A stretch of DNA of 64,000 nucleotides, from contig NZ_MJAJ01000025.1 of assembly GCF_001746365.1 (NCBI RefSeq), positions 53,211 through 117,210 on the forward strand, read 5' to 3'. The stretch comes from Streptomyces sp. LUP30. Its GTDB lineage: Bacteria > Actinomycetota > Actinomycetes > Streptomycetales > Streptomycetaceae. Positions 8,323 to 17,114 of the stretch are shown in pieces. Each line of letters starts with the position of its first letter. The stretch's first letter is position 1. The notes beneath the pieces are model-generated. The model searched no databases, was not told where the DNA came from, and saw only the letters and a program-made list of their open reading frames with translations. A program made the translations under genes and the position numbers.

Positions 8323-9249
8323 TCACCCGTGGGTGGATGCTGTCAGGCGTTGCAGTGCTGCGTGGGCCGGCGGGCCCCAGGTGGGCTTGCCGCCGGGGCG
8401 GCCGTGGACGCCGGCGTGGCCGATGTGGATGCCGGCCAGGGCGCGCAGCACCGCCCAGCCGCGGGCGCGGCGTAGGGTCGCGGCGTCCGGGTTCGGCCGG
8501 TAGGTCTCGTGGAAGAGGTCGGCGGCGCCGTCCGGCAGCAGGATCCAGGCGGCGGCGAGGTCGCACGCGGGGTCACCGGCGAAGAGGTCTCCGAAGTCGA
8601 TCACGCCGCAGAAGGTGCCGTCCGTGGTCAGGATATTGGCCGGATGCAGGTCGCCGTGGAGCCAGAGGGGTGGGCCTGACCAGTCGGGCGCTGCGGCGGC
8701 GTCCTCCCAGACCGCGCGAAGGGCGCCGGGGTCGTGAATCAGCCCCAGGTCGGTGGCCGAGGCGAGCCCTCGGGTGAAGTGTTCGGCGGTGCCGGCCAGC
8801 GGTCCCCCACGGTCCCTGCCCGCCGGCGCGCCCTCGGGGGCGGGCCGGTGAAGGGCGGTCAGGAAGTCGGCCAGGGTGACGGCCGCTTCCGCGGGGCGGG
8901 TCGCGGGGGCGCGGTCGGCGGGCTCACCCGGGACCCAGGTGGTGACGAGCCAGGGACGCGGGAACCGTTCGGATGGTTCGCCGAGACGCTGCGGGACGGG
9001 GATCGGCAGGGGAAGGTGCGGGGCGAGGAGGGGCAGCCAGGCGTGTTCCTTGCGCAACAGCCCGTCCGCGGACTGCGTCGCCCAGGGCAGGCGGACAGCG
9101 AGGTCGTCCCCGAGCCGCCACACCTGGTTGTCCCAGCCGAGCGCTCCAAGCTTCAGCGGGCGGTCCGCCAGGTCCGGATGTTGCTCGCGCAGCAGATCCC
9201 GGATCAGGTCCTCGGTGACGTCCGTCTCGGTGACTGTCATGGAGAACAC
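8323..9249 (-). CDS. Aminoglycoside phosphotransferase-fold kinase
   Basis: A 308-residue APH/choline-kinase-fold protein. The catalytic loop LHGDLHPANIL carries the Asp base and metal-binding Asn, and VIDFGDLFAGDPACDLA is the DFG-like segment. DNQVWRLGDDLAVRLPW holds the ATP-site Lys equivalent region as an Arg. The family includes antibiotic kinases and many housekeeping small-molecule kinases. This sequence resembles the widespread subgroup with no proven drug activity. GTG 9249 is preferred over ATG 9240 because GGAGGT lies 11 bases upstream of it. Confidence 0.85.
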   Translation of the reverse strand: MFSMTVTETDVTEDLIRDLLREQHPDLADRPLKLGALGWDNQVWRLGDDLAVRLPWATQSADGLLRKEHAWLPLLAPHLPLPIPVPQRLGEPSERFPRPWLVTTWVPGEPADRAPATRPAEAAVTLADFLTALHRPAPEGAPAGRDRGGPLAGTAEHFTRGLASATDLGLIHDPGALRAVWEDAAAAPDWSGPPLWLHGDLHPANILTTDGTFCGVIDFGDLFAGDPACDLAAAWILLPDGAADLFHETYRPNPDAATLRRARGWAVLRALAGIHIGHAGVHGRPGGKPTWGPPAHAALQRLTASTHG

Positions 9250-9356
9250 GGTAGGTGGGGACCTCCGTCGGCAATGCCCGCCCCACCGGCACCCGTTGCG
9301 TCCCGGCCGCGCGCGCGGGCGTCACTCCCGCGGGGCTGACCGCCGCCGTTTCGTGG

Positions 9357-9923
9357 TCATGGTCTCTGGGTGGCCCGGTGCACGAAGGCGGGCGGGACGT
9401 TCCGCCACACCACGCTCGATCGCTCCAACCGGTCGAACCGAGCGGCCAGTTCGGCGGTGAAGTCGCGGGCGGGTGGAGTCCAGGCCGCGTGCAGATACGC
9501 GAAGGTGGTGAATCTGCCCCCGGGCGCGAGGACTTCGGTGACGGCGTCCAGAACGTGGCCGCGCCGTTCCCGTGGCATGACCGTCCACGGCAGCCCGGAG
9601 ACCACCGCGTCGACCGGTTCGGGCACCGTGGCGGCCAGGTCGGCCGCCGACCCCTGGACCACGGTCAGCCGTGCGTCGCGACGGGTGGCCGACAGCCGTG
9701 CCGCGAGCACCGGGTTCAGCTCGACCGCGACGAGTCGTGCGTCGGGCGCGAGCCGGGCCAGTACGGCGTCGGTGAACACCCCGGTTCCCGGGCCGAGTTC
9801 GACGACGGTCCGGGCCTGCTCGAGACCGATCGCTTCGGTCATCGCGTACGCCAGTCGTCGTGAACTGGCGGCCACGGCACCGGTCATGAGGGGTCGCCGG
9901 AGGAATTCGGTGGTGATCGACAT
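9357..9923 (-). CDS. Class I SAM-dependent methyltransferase
   Basis: A 188-residue Rossmann-fold methyltransferase. Motif I is VVELGPGTGVFTDAVLARL, the acidic post-I residue is in LVAVELNP, and the motif IV region reads VDAVVSGLPWTVMP. A P-loop of this type and length fits the phospholipid N-methyltransferase (PmtA-like) and rRNA-dimethylase-like group, and the SGLPW motif favours the phospholipid-type branch. The start is uncertain: ATG 9923 or 9932. It is divergent from a two-component operon. No direct link to its neighbours is evident. Confidence 0.8.
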   Translation of the reverse strand: MSITTEFLRRPLMTGAVAASSRRLAYAMTEAIGLEQARTVVELGPGTGVFTDAVLARLAPDARLVAVELNPVLAARLSATRRDARLTVVQGSAADLAATVPEPVDAVVSGLPWTVMPRERRGHVLDAVTEVLAPGGRFTTFAYLHAAWTPPARDFTAELAARFDRLERSSVVWRNVPPAFVHRATQRP

Positions 9924-10052
9924 GACGGCCATGCTGGAAGCGACCAGGGGGGCCGCACGTCGTATCCCCGGCCGGTGCGCGTACGACCGCGGGAGGACCC
10001 CGGAACGCCCCGCAGGACGATGCGAGGGAGCGGGGCCCGGCCGTAGCGTGAG

Positions 10053-11369
10053 GTGGTGCATCGGCTGATCGAGACCCTGCCCCGCCTGCGGCGCGGCCAC
10101 CCGTGGCTGACGGACCTCCTGCTGGTCGTGCTGGTGGCCGTGCCCCCGGTGATCCGCCCGGAGCCGGGCTGGCGGCCGGTCTGGGTGCAGACGGCCGTGT
10201 ACGCGGCCCTGGTGCTGCCCCTGCTGTGGCGCCGCCGCCGGCCGGTGCTCGTCGCGGCCCTGGTGACGGCGGCGTTCTGGGCGCAGTATCTCGGACACGT
10301 GTGGGGGCAGGAACCGGGGCGGGGCACCGTCGCGCTGGCCGCGGTCCTGGCCACCCTCACGGTCCGCGGCCGGCGTCGCGCCGCTGCGGCGACGGTGGTC
10401 TGTGCCGGCGTCTGCGTGCTGCTGTGGATCCCCGGGTGGCAGCGTGAGCCCATGGGCCCGGGTGCTCGCGGCGGCTGGCTCACCCCGCTCGCGGTGGGGC
10501 TCCTGCTGGCCGGGGCCTGGGTGTTCGGCGAGTACATCCGTGCTCGGCGCGCCTACATCGCGGAGTTCGAGCGGCGGGTCGCCCTGGCCGAGTCGGAGCG
10601 CCTCGCCCTGGCTCAGGTCGCCGTCGCCGAGGAGCGGGCGCGCATCGCCCGTGAGATCCACGATGTCCTCGCGCACAGCATGAGCGTGATGGTGGTGAAC
10701 GCCGAGGGCGGCAGGCTGATGCGGCATGTCGACCCGGCCGTCGTCGACCGCACCCTCGCAGTCATCAGCGCGACCGGCCGTGAGGCCCTCGGTGAGCTGC
10801 GCCGGCTGCTGGAGGTGCTGCGTACGCCCGTCGCGGACGCCTCGGCCGGCGCCCCCGGCACCAGATCCGATCCCGAACCCGATCCCGGCTCCGGTTCTCG
10901 TCCCGGTGGGGCCACGGAGTCCCTCTCGGTCGATCTGCGGCGGCTGGTCGGACGCCTCAACACGAGCGGTACGCGTGCCCGGCTGGACCTTCGCGGAGAG
11001 CGCGGCGGACTCTCCACGGATCTCACCGTGCAGACGTACCGCATCGTGCAGGAGGCGCTCACCAACGTCGTCAAGCACGCGCCGCCGGACGCCACGATCC
11101 ATGTGCGGGTCGACACCGGCGCCCAGGGGCCCGGGCGGCTGGTCCGCGTCCAGGTGGAGAACTCGGCCGGAACCGGAGCGGGAGCCGCCGCGCAGCGATC
11201 CGTCCCGCTCCTTTCCTCTGGTCGCGGACTCACCGGAATGCGCGAACGCAGCGCCCTGTACGGCGGGAGCGTCGACGCCGGGCCCACACCCGACGGCGGC
11301 TACCGGGTCGCCGCCACCCTGCGCTCCCGGCCCGAGCGGGAGCCCGAGCCCACCGCGGCGACCCCATGA
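10053..11369 (+). CDS. Two-component sensor histidine kinase (DesK/NarX type)
   Basis: A 438-residue membrane kinase. Four or five membrane segments fill residues about 20-165. A dimerisation/phosphoacceptor domain follows with ERARIAREIHDVLAHSMSVM; His203 is the phosphorylated residue. The ATPase domain has TYRIVQEALTNVVKHAP (N-box) and GRGLTGMRERSALYGG (G-box). A low-complexity PDPEP/DPGSGSRPG linker precedes the ATPase domain. GTG 10053 starts the gene. It overlaps the response-regulator gene by four bases (ATGA), so the pair is translationally coupled. The signal is unknown. Confidence 0.93.
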   Translation: MVHRLIETLPRLRRGHPWLTDLLLVVLVAVPPVIRPEPGWRPVWVQTAVYAALVLPLLWRRRRPVLVAALVTAAFWAQYLGHVWGQEPGRGTVALAAVLATLTVRGRRRAAAATVVCAGVCVLLWIPGWQREPMGPGARGGWLTPLAVGLLLAGAWVFGEYIRARRAYIAEFERRVALAESERLALAQVAVAEERARIAREIHDVLAHSMSVMVVNAEGGRLMRHVDPAVVDRTLAVISATGREALGELRRLLEVLRTPVADASAGAPGTRSDPEPDPGSGSRPGGATESLSVDLRRLVGRLNTSGTRARLDLRGERGGLSTDLTVQTYRIVQEALTNVVKHAPPDATIHVRVDTGAQGPGRLVRVQVENSAGTGAGAAAQRSVPLLSSGRGLTGMRERSALYGGSVDAGPTPDGGYRVAATLRSRPEREPEPTAATP

Positions 11370-12064
11370 CCGGTCCCACCCCGACTCCGACGCCGACTCC
11401 GGCATCGTCCCGTGTGCTGATCTGCGACGACCAGGAGCTGATACGGATGGGACTGCGCATGGTCATCGACAGCCAGCCCGACCTCAGCGTGGTGGGCGAG
11501 GCCGCCGACGGTGACGCGGCGATCGCGGGCGTCGCCGCCCTGGAGCCGGACCTCGTCCTGATGGACATCCGCATGCCCGGTCTGGACGGACTCGCGGCGA
11601 CCGAGCACCTCTGTGCGCAGCCCCATGGGCCCCGGATCCTCGTCGTCACGACCTTCGACCTCGACGAGTACGCCTATGCGGCCCTGCGTGCCGGGGCGAA
11701 CGGCTTCCTCGTCAAGGACGCCCCCGCCGAGGAGATCCTGGTGACCGTCCGTGCGGTGCTGCGGGGCGAGGTCATGGTGGCGCCCTCACTGACCCGGCGC
11801 CTGGTCGAACGCTTCGTCCTGAACGCTCCTGCCTCCGCGGCCGCCCAGCGCGGCCGCCTGGCCGCTCTCACCGACCGGGAGCGGGAAGTCCTCGCCCTGG
11901 TCGGCCGGGGGCTGGCCAACGGAGAGATCGCCAACAGCCTCTTCGTCGGGGAGACGACCGTCAAGACGCACCTGGGCCGCGTCCTCACCAAACTCGGCCT
12001 CCGCGACCGTGTCCACGCGGTGATCTTCGCCTATGAGAGCGGGCTGGTCCGGGTCGGGGACTGA
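11366..12064 (+). CDS. NarL/LuxR-type response regulator
   Basis: A 232-residue response regulator, the partner of the kinase it overlaps. The receiver domain holds CDDQELIRMG, phosphoacceptor Asp67 in LVLMDIRMPG, and FLVKDAP with the conserved Lys. The C-terminal LuxR helix-turn-helix is LTDREREVLALVGRGLANGE through TVKTHLGRVLTKLG. A Thr-Pro repeat (TPTPTPTP) forms an unusual N-terminal extension before the receiver. The target genes are not indicated, though the convergent and divergent neighbours are candidates. Confidence 0.95.
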   Translation: MTGPTPTPTPTPASSRVLICDDQELIRMGLRMVIDSQPDLSVVGEAADGDAAIAGVAALEPDLVLMDIRMPGLDGLAATEHLCAQPHGPRILVVTTFDLDEYAYAALRAGANGFLVKDAPAEEILVTVRAVLRGEVMVAPSLTRRLVERFVLNAPASAAAQRGRLAALTDREREVLALVGRGLANGEIANSLFVGETTVKTHLGRVLTKLGLRDRVHAVIFAYESGLVRVGD

Positions 12065-12120
12065 GCGGCGAGGGACATCCCAGCGGGTGGCCGGCATCGC
12101 GGTCGGTCCGGCCGCGCCCC

Positions 12121-12603
12121 TCACCCGTGCCGGGGTCCGGCAGGTTCCAGCAGCCGGCGGATGCGGTCGTACTCCGCGGCCATCTCCGGCGTGGCGAGGA
12201 AGTCGTCGAGATCGGCGGAGACCTCGTGGTCGACGTCCTCGATGGAACGGATGGCGAGTTCGTAGAGCTCGCCGCGCCGGTTCTGCTCCAGGTAGCTCTT
12301 CCAGGGCGCCAACGCGCTGACGGCGGTGAGGACCCCGGTGTCCAGATCGTCGTCGACGAGGATGCCGTCGTAGATCACCGCAAGCTTGTCGCGCAACTCG
12401 GCGGCGCTGATCGTCAGGACGTCCCCGCAGGCGGCGGCGAGTGCGGCCCGGGCCTCTTCGGTGAGTTCGTCCTCGACCGCACCGCCCAGCAGTCCGGGAC
12501 GCACCAGACGAGTGACCGTGTCCTCCGCGAAGGCACGAGCGTCGCCGTCGGTGGCTCCGAGGACCAATCGGAGTACGTCCGCCTCGAGTTCGCCGTAGTT
12601 CAC
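12121..12603 (-). CDS. Hypothetical acidic helical protein
   Basis: A 160-residue soluble protein, strongly acidic and helical (ATDGDARAFAEDTVTRLV, LTEEARAALAAACGDVL, DVDHEVSADLDDFLATPEM). No signal peptide, membrane segment or catalytic motif is visible. The composition and regular codon use support a real gene. Its size and acidity resemble small immunity or adaptor proteins, but no toxin neighbour is present and I do not recognise a named family. The gene starts at GTG 12603 with a weak ribosome binding site. Confidence 0.65.
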   Translation of the reverse strand: MNYGELEADVLRLVLGATDGDARAFAEDTVTRLVRPGLLGGAVEDELTEEARAALAAACGDVLTISAAELRDKLAVIYDGILVDDDLDTGVLTAVSALAPWKSYLEQNRRGELYELAIRSIEDVDHEVSADLDDFLATPEMAAEYDRIRRLLEPAGPRHG

Positions 12604-12716
12604 GCCCGCAGCCTAGGCGGTCCGGCTCACCCGGGCGGAGTCAGGGGACGCCGGGGCGTCCCCGTCCTCGCCGCCCGCGCGTGAGGGGGCCGGTCATGGG
12701 TGACTGCAGCGCGCGC

Positions 12717-13907
12717 TCACCGCTCGTCGCGCAGCAGGGCGCAGACGAAGTTCTCCTGGATGGCGCGCAGCCGCTCCAGCCGCGCGGGATCGCTGGTCGC
12801 GCTGATCTGGCTCGTGATCGAGAACGTCAGTGAACGCCGCCCGTCGGGCGTGGCGGCCACCAGTTGCGTATAGCCGGGGAAGTTGCCGGTGTGGCCCAGT
12901 ACGACGCCGCACCGTGTCGAATAGCGGAAGATGCCCAGGCCCGCCTTGTTGCGCCCCGGACCGGCGGGCTGGGACGCACCCTCGATCCAACGTCGCTGCT
13001 CCCGCACGACGTCCTTGCCGTAGAGCGCGCCGGACGCGTAGCCGCGGATGAAGCGGGTCATGTCGGCCGGGGTGGAGACCATGCCACCCGAGGCCCACGC
13101 GCCGGAGGCGCTGACGAGTTCGCTGACGTCCTGCGGAGACGCGGGATCGCTCATGTCGTACCCGTGCAGGTAGGGCTCGGGCAGGCGGTAGCCCTGCGGG
13201 AGGCTGGTGTCGCGCAGCCCCAGCGGTCGGTAGACCAGTCGCCGCAGGAGTGCTTCGTACGGGGCGCCGGTGACCGCTTCCGCCATGAGGGCGACGGCGA
13301 TGTTGTCGGAGTTGGAGTACTCGTACCGGCTGCCGGGACGGAACCGCAGGGGCTCGTCGGCCACGTAGTCGAGCAGGTGACGCGAGTCGAAGTGGTGGCG
13401 TGGGTCGGCGGAGATCACCGCGGTGAACTCGGGGTCCTCCGAGTAGTCCGGCAGACCGCTGGTGTGGTTCAGCAGCTGTCGCAGCGTCACCTGACCCCAG
13501 GCGTGCGGGAGCTGTGGGAGGCGCTCGCGCAGGGTGTCGTCGAGACCCAGCGCACCGCGGTCGACGAGGGACAGCGCCACCGCTCCGCTGAAGGCCTTGG
13601 CCGTGCTCGCGATCCGCATGTGGTCCGTCGCCTGCGGCTTGCGGCCCGTCGCCAGGTCGGCGACGCCGGCCCGGAGCACGCGCGTCTGCTTGCCGTTGCG
13701 CAGCAGGGCGATGATTCCGGGCGGACCGCCGGGCTCGCTCACGAACCGGTCGATCTGATCCTGCAGCGTCCGGTCCTTCGCGGGCCCGGTGGCCGCGCCC
13801 GCGGTCGCCGGCGCCAGGACCGCCGAGGAGGCGACCGCGATGACGAGCAAGGACCCAAGACGTGATCGCAGCACGGCGCGCAGAGACCGCGCGGGGCACA
13901 GAGGCAT
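12717..13907 (-). CDS. Secreted serine hydrolase (beta-lactamase / D-Ala-D-Ala carboxypeptidase family)
   Basis: A 396-residue exported penicillin-recognising-fold protein. A basic N-terminus and hydrophobic core (LLVIAVASSAVLAPATAGAA) make a signal peptide. The catalytic motifs are SxxK at Ser101-Thr-Ala-Lys104, YSN in YEYSNSDN, and HTG in LGHTGNFPGY, all in the right order. The family includes DD-carboxypeptidases, class C-like beta-lactamases and esterases. The sequence resembles the secreted DD-carboxypeptidase-like group (R61 type), so a cell-wall role outside the cell is likely. AGGAG stands five bases before ATG 13907. Confidence 0.92.
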   Translation of the reverse strand: MPLCPARSLRAVLRSRLGSLLVIAVASSAVLAPATAGAATGPAKDRTLQDQIDRFVSEPGGPPGIIALLRNGKQTRVLRAGVADLATGRKPQATDHMRIASTAKAFSGAVALSLVDRGALGLDDTLRERLPQLPHAWGQVTLRQLLNHTSGLPDYSEDPEFTAVISADPRHHFDSRHLLDYVADEPLRFRPGSRYEYSNSDNIAVALMAEAVTGAPYEALLRRLVYRPLGLRDTSLPQGYRLPEPYLHGYDMSDPASPQDVSELVSASGAWASGGMVSTPADMTRFIRGYASGALYGKDVVREQRRWIEGASQPAGPGRNKAGLGIFRYSTRCGVVLGHTGNFPGYTQLVAATPDGRRSLTFSITSQISATSDPARLERLRAIQENFVCALLRDER

Positions 13908-14207
13908 TCAGGCTCCTGAAGCTGGACGACGGACAGTTTCAGGTCAAGCCTCACCGGCCGCGGATGCCGGCGCGCTTCCCGTTGCTGCAAACAGCCGAGT
14001 CGGCCCCAGGCACCGCTGTCGACCGTCCGGTCGGCCGTCGCTGCCGTCGGGTCGCCGCGTCCGTGCTGCTCCGGACGCCGGCCGAGCGGCTTGCCCGGCC
14101 CGGCCCCGCGGTGGCCGGATCGGCCAGGGGACGGGGGCTCCCGCGCCTCGGCGGACGGAGCGGGAACCGCCGTGCGCCGGGATCCGGTACGGGGTCGTTC
14201 GACGGGT
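13908..14207. other. Intergenic region
   Basis: About 300 bases lie between two minus-strand genes. On the minus strand the segment before the serine hydrolase contains a -35-like TTGACC at about 13950, but no convincing -10. I see no coding frame or hairpin that I would defend. Confidence 0.35.
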
Positions 14208-14585
14208 TCAGCAGGTGGAACTGCTGGAGATCCTTATGCCGGTGACGCTGTAGGCGTTCGTGAACACGGTCTCGGTGTTCGGCGGCAGGCAGATCGAGCC
14301 CCCTTCCTGCAGCCGCAGATACGCCACGTCGTCGTTCCGGGTGTTCACGACGTGGTAGTGGGGGCGGGACCTGACGGTCTGGTAGGAGCTGGTGACATCC
14401 TGGTACTTGGCGATCGGGGTGCCCGCGTTCCAGGCGTGCTCGTCCACGTAGAAGCAGACATAGGGGTACGCGCAGCCGTGGGTCGGGGCCTCCGCCTGGG
14501 CCGCCGAGGCGCCGGTCACGGACATGGTCGCGACGGCGACGCTCGCGCCTGCGAGGCCGGCCGCCTTTCGGATGAGGGACTTCAT
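14208..14585 (-). CDS. Secreted peptidase-inhibitor I36-like protein
   Basis: A 125-residue exported protein with signal peptide MKSLIRKAAGLAGASVAVAT ending near GASAAQA. The mature part holds C-x-YPY-V-C-F, a WNAGTPIAKYQDV segment and the closing Cys, matching the small beta-rich secreted proteins annotated as I36-family inhibitors in Streptomyces (the SMI type is a metalloprotease inhibitor). Three cysteines remain after the signal peptide, so the disulphide pattern is incomplete. It is divergent from an XRE regulator with an extracellular domain. A second protein of this style lies at 42063. Confidence 0.75.
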   Translation of the reverse strand: MKSLIRKAAGLAGASVAVATMSVTGASAAQAEAPTHGCAYPYVCFYVDEHAWNAGTPIAKYQDVTSSYQTVRSRPHYHVVNTRNDDVAYLRLQEGGSICLPPNTETVFTNAYSVTGIRISSSSTC

Positions 14586-14817
14586 CGAACCTCCAAGATG
14601 TGACAGACCGTCCGGCACCGTGGCTGCGCGGTCTGATCGCTTGCGGATGCCGCCGGTCAGGGCCCTGGTCAGGGCGGCGCCAAGAGCATCTGCGATCACC
14701 GCAGTCCGGCGCAACCACCTTCGCCTCTTTGGCGACGGTGGAACCATCCCAGCCCATCTGACGTGCAGATATATGAGTGCCTGGGATACGGGATCACGGG
14801 CGGACGACGGAGGAACG

Positions 14818-16191
14818 GTGTCGGGTCGGGACGATGTCGAGGAGTTCGCGGCGCTGCTGCGCCTGCTGAAGGACCGCACGGACCGGAGTTACGGCTCTCT
14901 GGCCCGTCGCCTCCACATGAACACCTCCACGCTGCACCGGTACTGCGCGGGCGAGGCGGTGCCGCAGGACTTCGCGCCCGTGGAGCGGCTGGCGGCCTTC
15001 TGCGAGGCAACGCCTCAGGAGCGACTCGAGCTGCACCGGCTGTGGTTGGCGGCGGTGGCGGCTCGGCAGCGGGTGCGTACGGGCGGTTCCGCGGAGGCGG
15101 CGGCGCCGGAGTGGACGACAGCGCCCGACGGGCGACCCGCCGAGACCGGGGAACCAGCCGAGAACGGGGAGCTCGTCGAGGCCGGGCGGCCCGCCGAGGT
15201 GAACGGCTCCGCGGAGCAGCCCGGGAACGCTTTCCCCCCTGACGGATCCGCGCCCTCCGCCACTCCCCGACCCTGGTATCGCCGCCGACGGGTCCTGGCC
15301 TCCACTGCCGTCGTCTGCGCGGTGCTCGCCACTCTGAGCAGCACGTACGCCCTGACTCACGACCGCTCCTCCGAGGCGGACGGCTCTCGCCCCGCCGAGC
15401 CGAGGACGACGGCCCCCGGCGCGCCCCACCGTTCGGCGAAACCGTCGGCGACGGCCTCCCCCGTCCGTTCCCACAGCTCCGCGTCGCCCGATCCCCGGCG
15501 GAAGACTCCTGCCCCGTCCGCCACCGGACACGACCATGTCTCGGCCGCGAAGCCGACCACGAAGCCGCCTCTGACCTGGAGCACCGACTCCTTGGTCTGG
15601 AACAAGGGCTGCGGCCATGACTTCGTCGTCGACAAGCCGCCCGCGCAAGTGCCTCCGCCGCCCGTACAGCAGGATGCCGGGGCCTGGGCGTCGACGCAGG
15701 ACGCGGTGAACGGGCGGGAGATGACGGTGCAGATCTCGGTGCAGGGGCTGTCGTCCACCGCCGTGGTCCTGGAGGCGCTCCACGTCCGCATCGTCAGCCG
15801 GGACCGCCCGGACTCCGGGAACGCGTACTCCATGGGCGAGGGCTGCGGCGGCGACATCACGCCCCGCAGCTTCACCGTGAACCTCGACGCCGACCGCCCG
15901 ATCACCCGTCCGGCGGACGGCTCGGACACCGGCAACCGCATCCCGGCCGTGCACTTCCCCTACCGCGTCTCGGCCGAGGACCCGGAGGTGCTGCTGGTCG
16001 ACGCGACGACGCAGACCTACGACGCCCGCTGGTACCTCGAACTGGACTGGTCCTCGCAGGGCCGCTCCGGCACCATCCGCATCGACGACAACGGCCGCCC
16101 GTTCCACACCACCAGCATCAAGGGAATGCCGCACTACTGGTTCGGCACGAACGACGCCGGCGAACGTGCCTGGGTGCCCTTCCAGGATTAG
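14818..16191 (+). CDS. XRE-type DNA-binding protein with transmembrane segment and extracellular domain
   Basis: A 457-residue, three-part protein. Residues 8-65 are an XRE-like helix-turn-helix (RSYGSLARRLHMNTSTLHRY). An Ala/Glu/Pro-rich linker runs to 150, with one membrane helix at about 159-178 after RPWYRRRR. A Pro/Ser/Thr-rich stalk is followed by a beta-rich C-terminal domain (TWSTDSLVWNKGCGHDFVVD onward). The family is common in Streptomyces and probably couples an external signal to DNA. GTG 14818 is chosen for its GGAGGAAC ribosome binding site. ATG 14773 is possible but lacks one. Confidence 0.85.
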   Translation: MSGRDDVEEFAALLRLLKDRTDRSYGSLARRLHMNTSTLHRYCAGEAVPQDFAPVERLAAFCEATPQERLELHRLWLAAVAARQRVRTGGSAEAAAPEWTTAPDGRPAETGEPAENGELVEAGRPAEVNGSAEQPGNAFPPDGSAPSATPRPWYRRRRVLASTAVVCAVLATLSSTYALTHDRSSEADGSRPAEPRTTAPGAPHRSAKPSATASPVRSHSSASPDPRRKTPAPSATGHDHVSAAKPTTKPPLTWSTDSLVWNKGCGHDFVVDKPPAQVPPPPVQQDAGAWASTQDAVNGREMTVQISVQGLSSTAVVLEALHVRIVSRDRPDSGNAYSMGEGCGGDITPRSFTVNLDADRPITRPADGSDTGNRIPAVHFPYRVSAEDPEVLLVDATTQTYDARWYLELDWSSQGRSGTIRIDDNGRPFHTTSIKGMPHYWFGTNDAGERAWVPFQD

Positions 16192-16513
16192 GTCGTGTCC
16201 GCCGTCCGTGATGCTGCCCGCGCCGGAGGTCGTCCGCGCCATGCACCCGGTGGTCCCACAGCACCCGAGTCCGGCGGCGGGAGACGGGACTTGAGTGAGT
16301 GTCAGGTCCATCATGCCTGATCGGAGGCTGTTTTCGGTAGGACGCAGCGCACGTCGGTCCGACCTTGTGGCAGCTTGTTGCGCGCGTCAGACTCATCGTC
16401 ATCCACTCTCCGGCCAACGTGCCGGCAACCGTTCTCGGCTGTCGGCGCGTTCACCGTGCTGTCTCGCCATGTGACACGCACCGGCCGGGGGTGGGCGCGA
16501 CGAAGGGGGATCG
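16192..16513. other. Intergenic region
   Basis: 322 bases lie between two plus-strand genes. The segment is somewhat less GC-biased than its surroundings, with a stretch around 16370-16400 that could carry the promoter of the next gene. No clear -35/-10 pair, palindrome or ORF is seen. Confidence 0.35.
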
Positions 16514-16879
16514 ATGGATCAGGACATGGTCGTGTCGGCGAGGGTCAGACTGCTGAGTGCCAACCGGCGGGTGGTGCGCGGCTCCGAGGGGCTGTGGATC
16601 TACCGCCTTCTGACACAGGTCGAACCGGAGGCCTACGGGTCGAAGCTGGCGTACGTCCTGGTGGAGGCAAGCGCGTCGCCCTTGGTGCGGGACCTCCCCG
16701 AGCGACGGTTGGCCCTGCTGGACGAGGCCGTGGAAGTGGCGAAGGCCCTCGACGCATCGAACGTCTACCGGACGAAGGTGCTGACGAGAGCCCTGGCTGC
16801 CAGGGAGCGGGAACTGGGGAGTCGCCCAGCGGAGCCGCCCTCGTCCCAGCGGCAGGAGCCTCCGGCGACCGCTCGGTAA
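16514..16879 (+). CDS. Conserved hypothetical small protein
   Basis: A 121-residue soluble protein beginning MDQDMVVSARVRLLSANRRV, with an all-helical pattern (LWIYRLLTQVEPEAYGSKLA, LPERRLALLDEAVEVAKALD) and a disordered Pro/Gln tail. GGGGGA lies before ATG 16514. The helices resemble short TPR-like repeats. I recall similar small proteins in streptomycetes without a known role. Its 3' end is followed by a strong hairpin. No function can be assigned. Confidence 0.7.
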   Translation: MDQDMVVSARVRLLSANRRVVRGSEGLWIYRLLTQVEPEAYGSKLAYVLVEASASPLVRDLPERRLALLDEAVEVAKALDASNVYRTKVLTRALAARERELGSRPAEPPSSQRQEPPATAR

Positions 16880-17000
16880 GGGGGCGCCTGATTCCGGATG
16901 TGGCCGGGCTCGGCACGCCGACGGCCGCAGTTCGACGGTGCGCGAGTGGCTCTGGTCGCGGTTCTGAGCCGTGGTGCGAACGCTCCGTCGCGCCGGCGCA

Positions 17001-17038
17001 GCACGGCGTCCTGCCGGCGCGACGGCAGGACGCCGTGC
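17001..17038. terminator. Bidirectional hairpin terminator
   Basis: A perfect 16-bp stem, GCACGGCGTCCTGCCG pairing with CGGCAGGACGCCGTGC, has a six-base GCGCGA loop and stands between convergent genes (stops at 16879 and 17115). There is no T-tract, as is usual for high-GC actinomycete terminators. Confidence 0.75.
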
Positions 17039-17114
17039 GACGACCAGGGCGGTCGCGGCCACCGCCCGCTCGCCGTCGGAGGTATCGCGGTGGGCGCTCC
17101 GTCGAGGTCTCGCG

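Noticed and set aside
9357..11405. 682-residue minus-strand frame as one long protein
   Set aside because: Only its last ~190 residues are a real methyltransferase. The rest is antisense of the histidine kinase.
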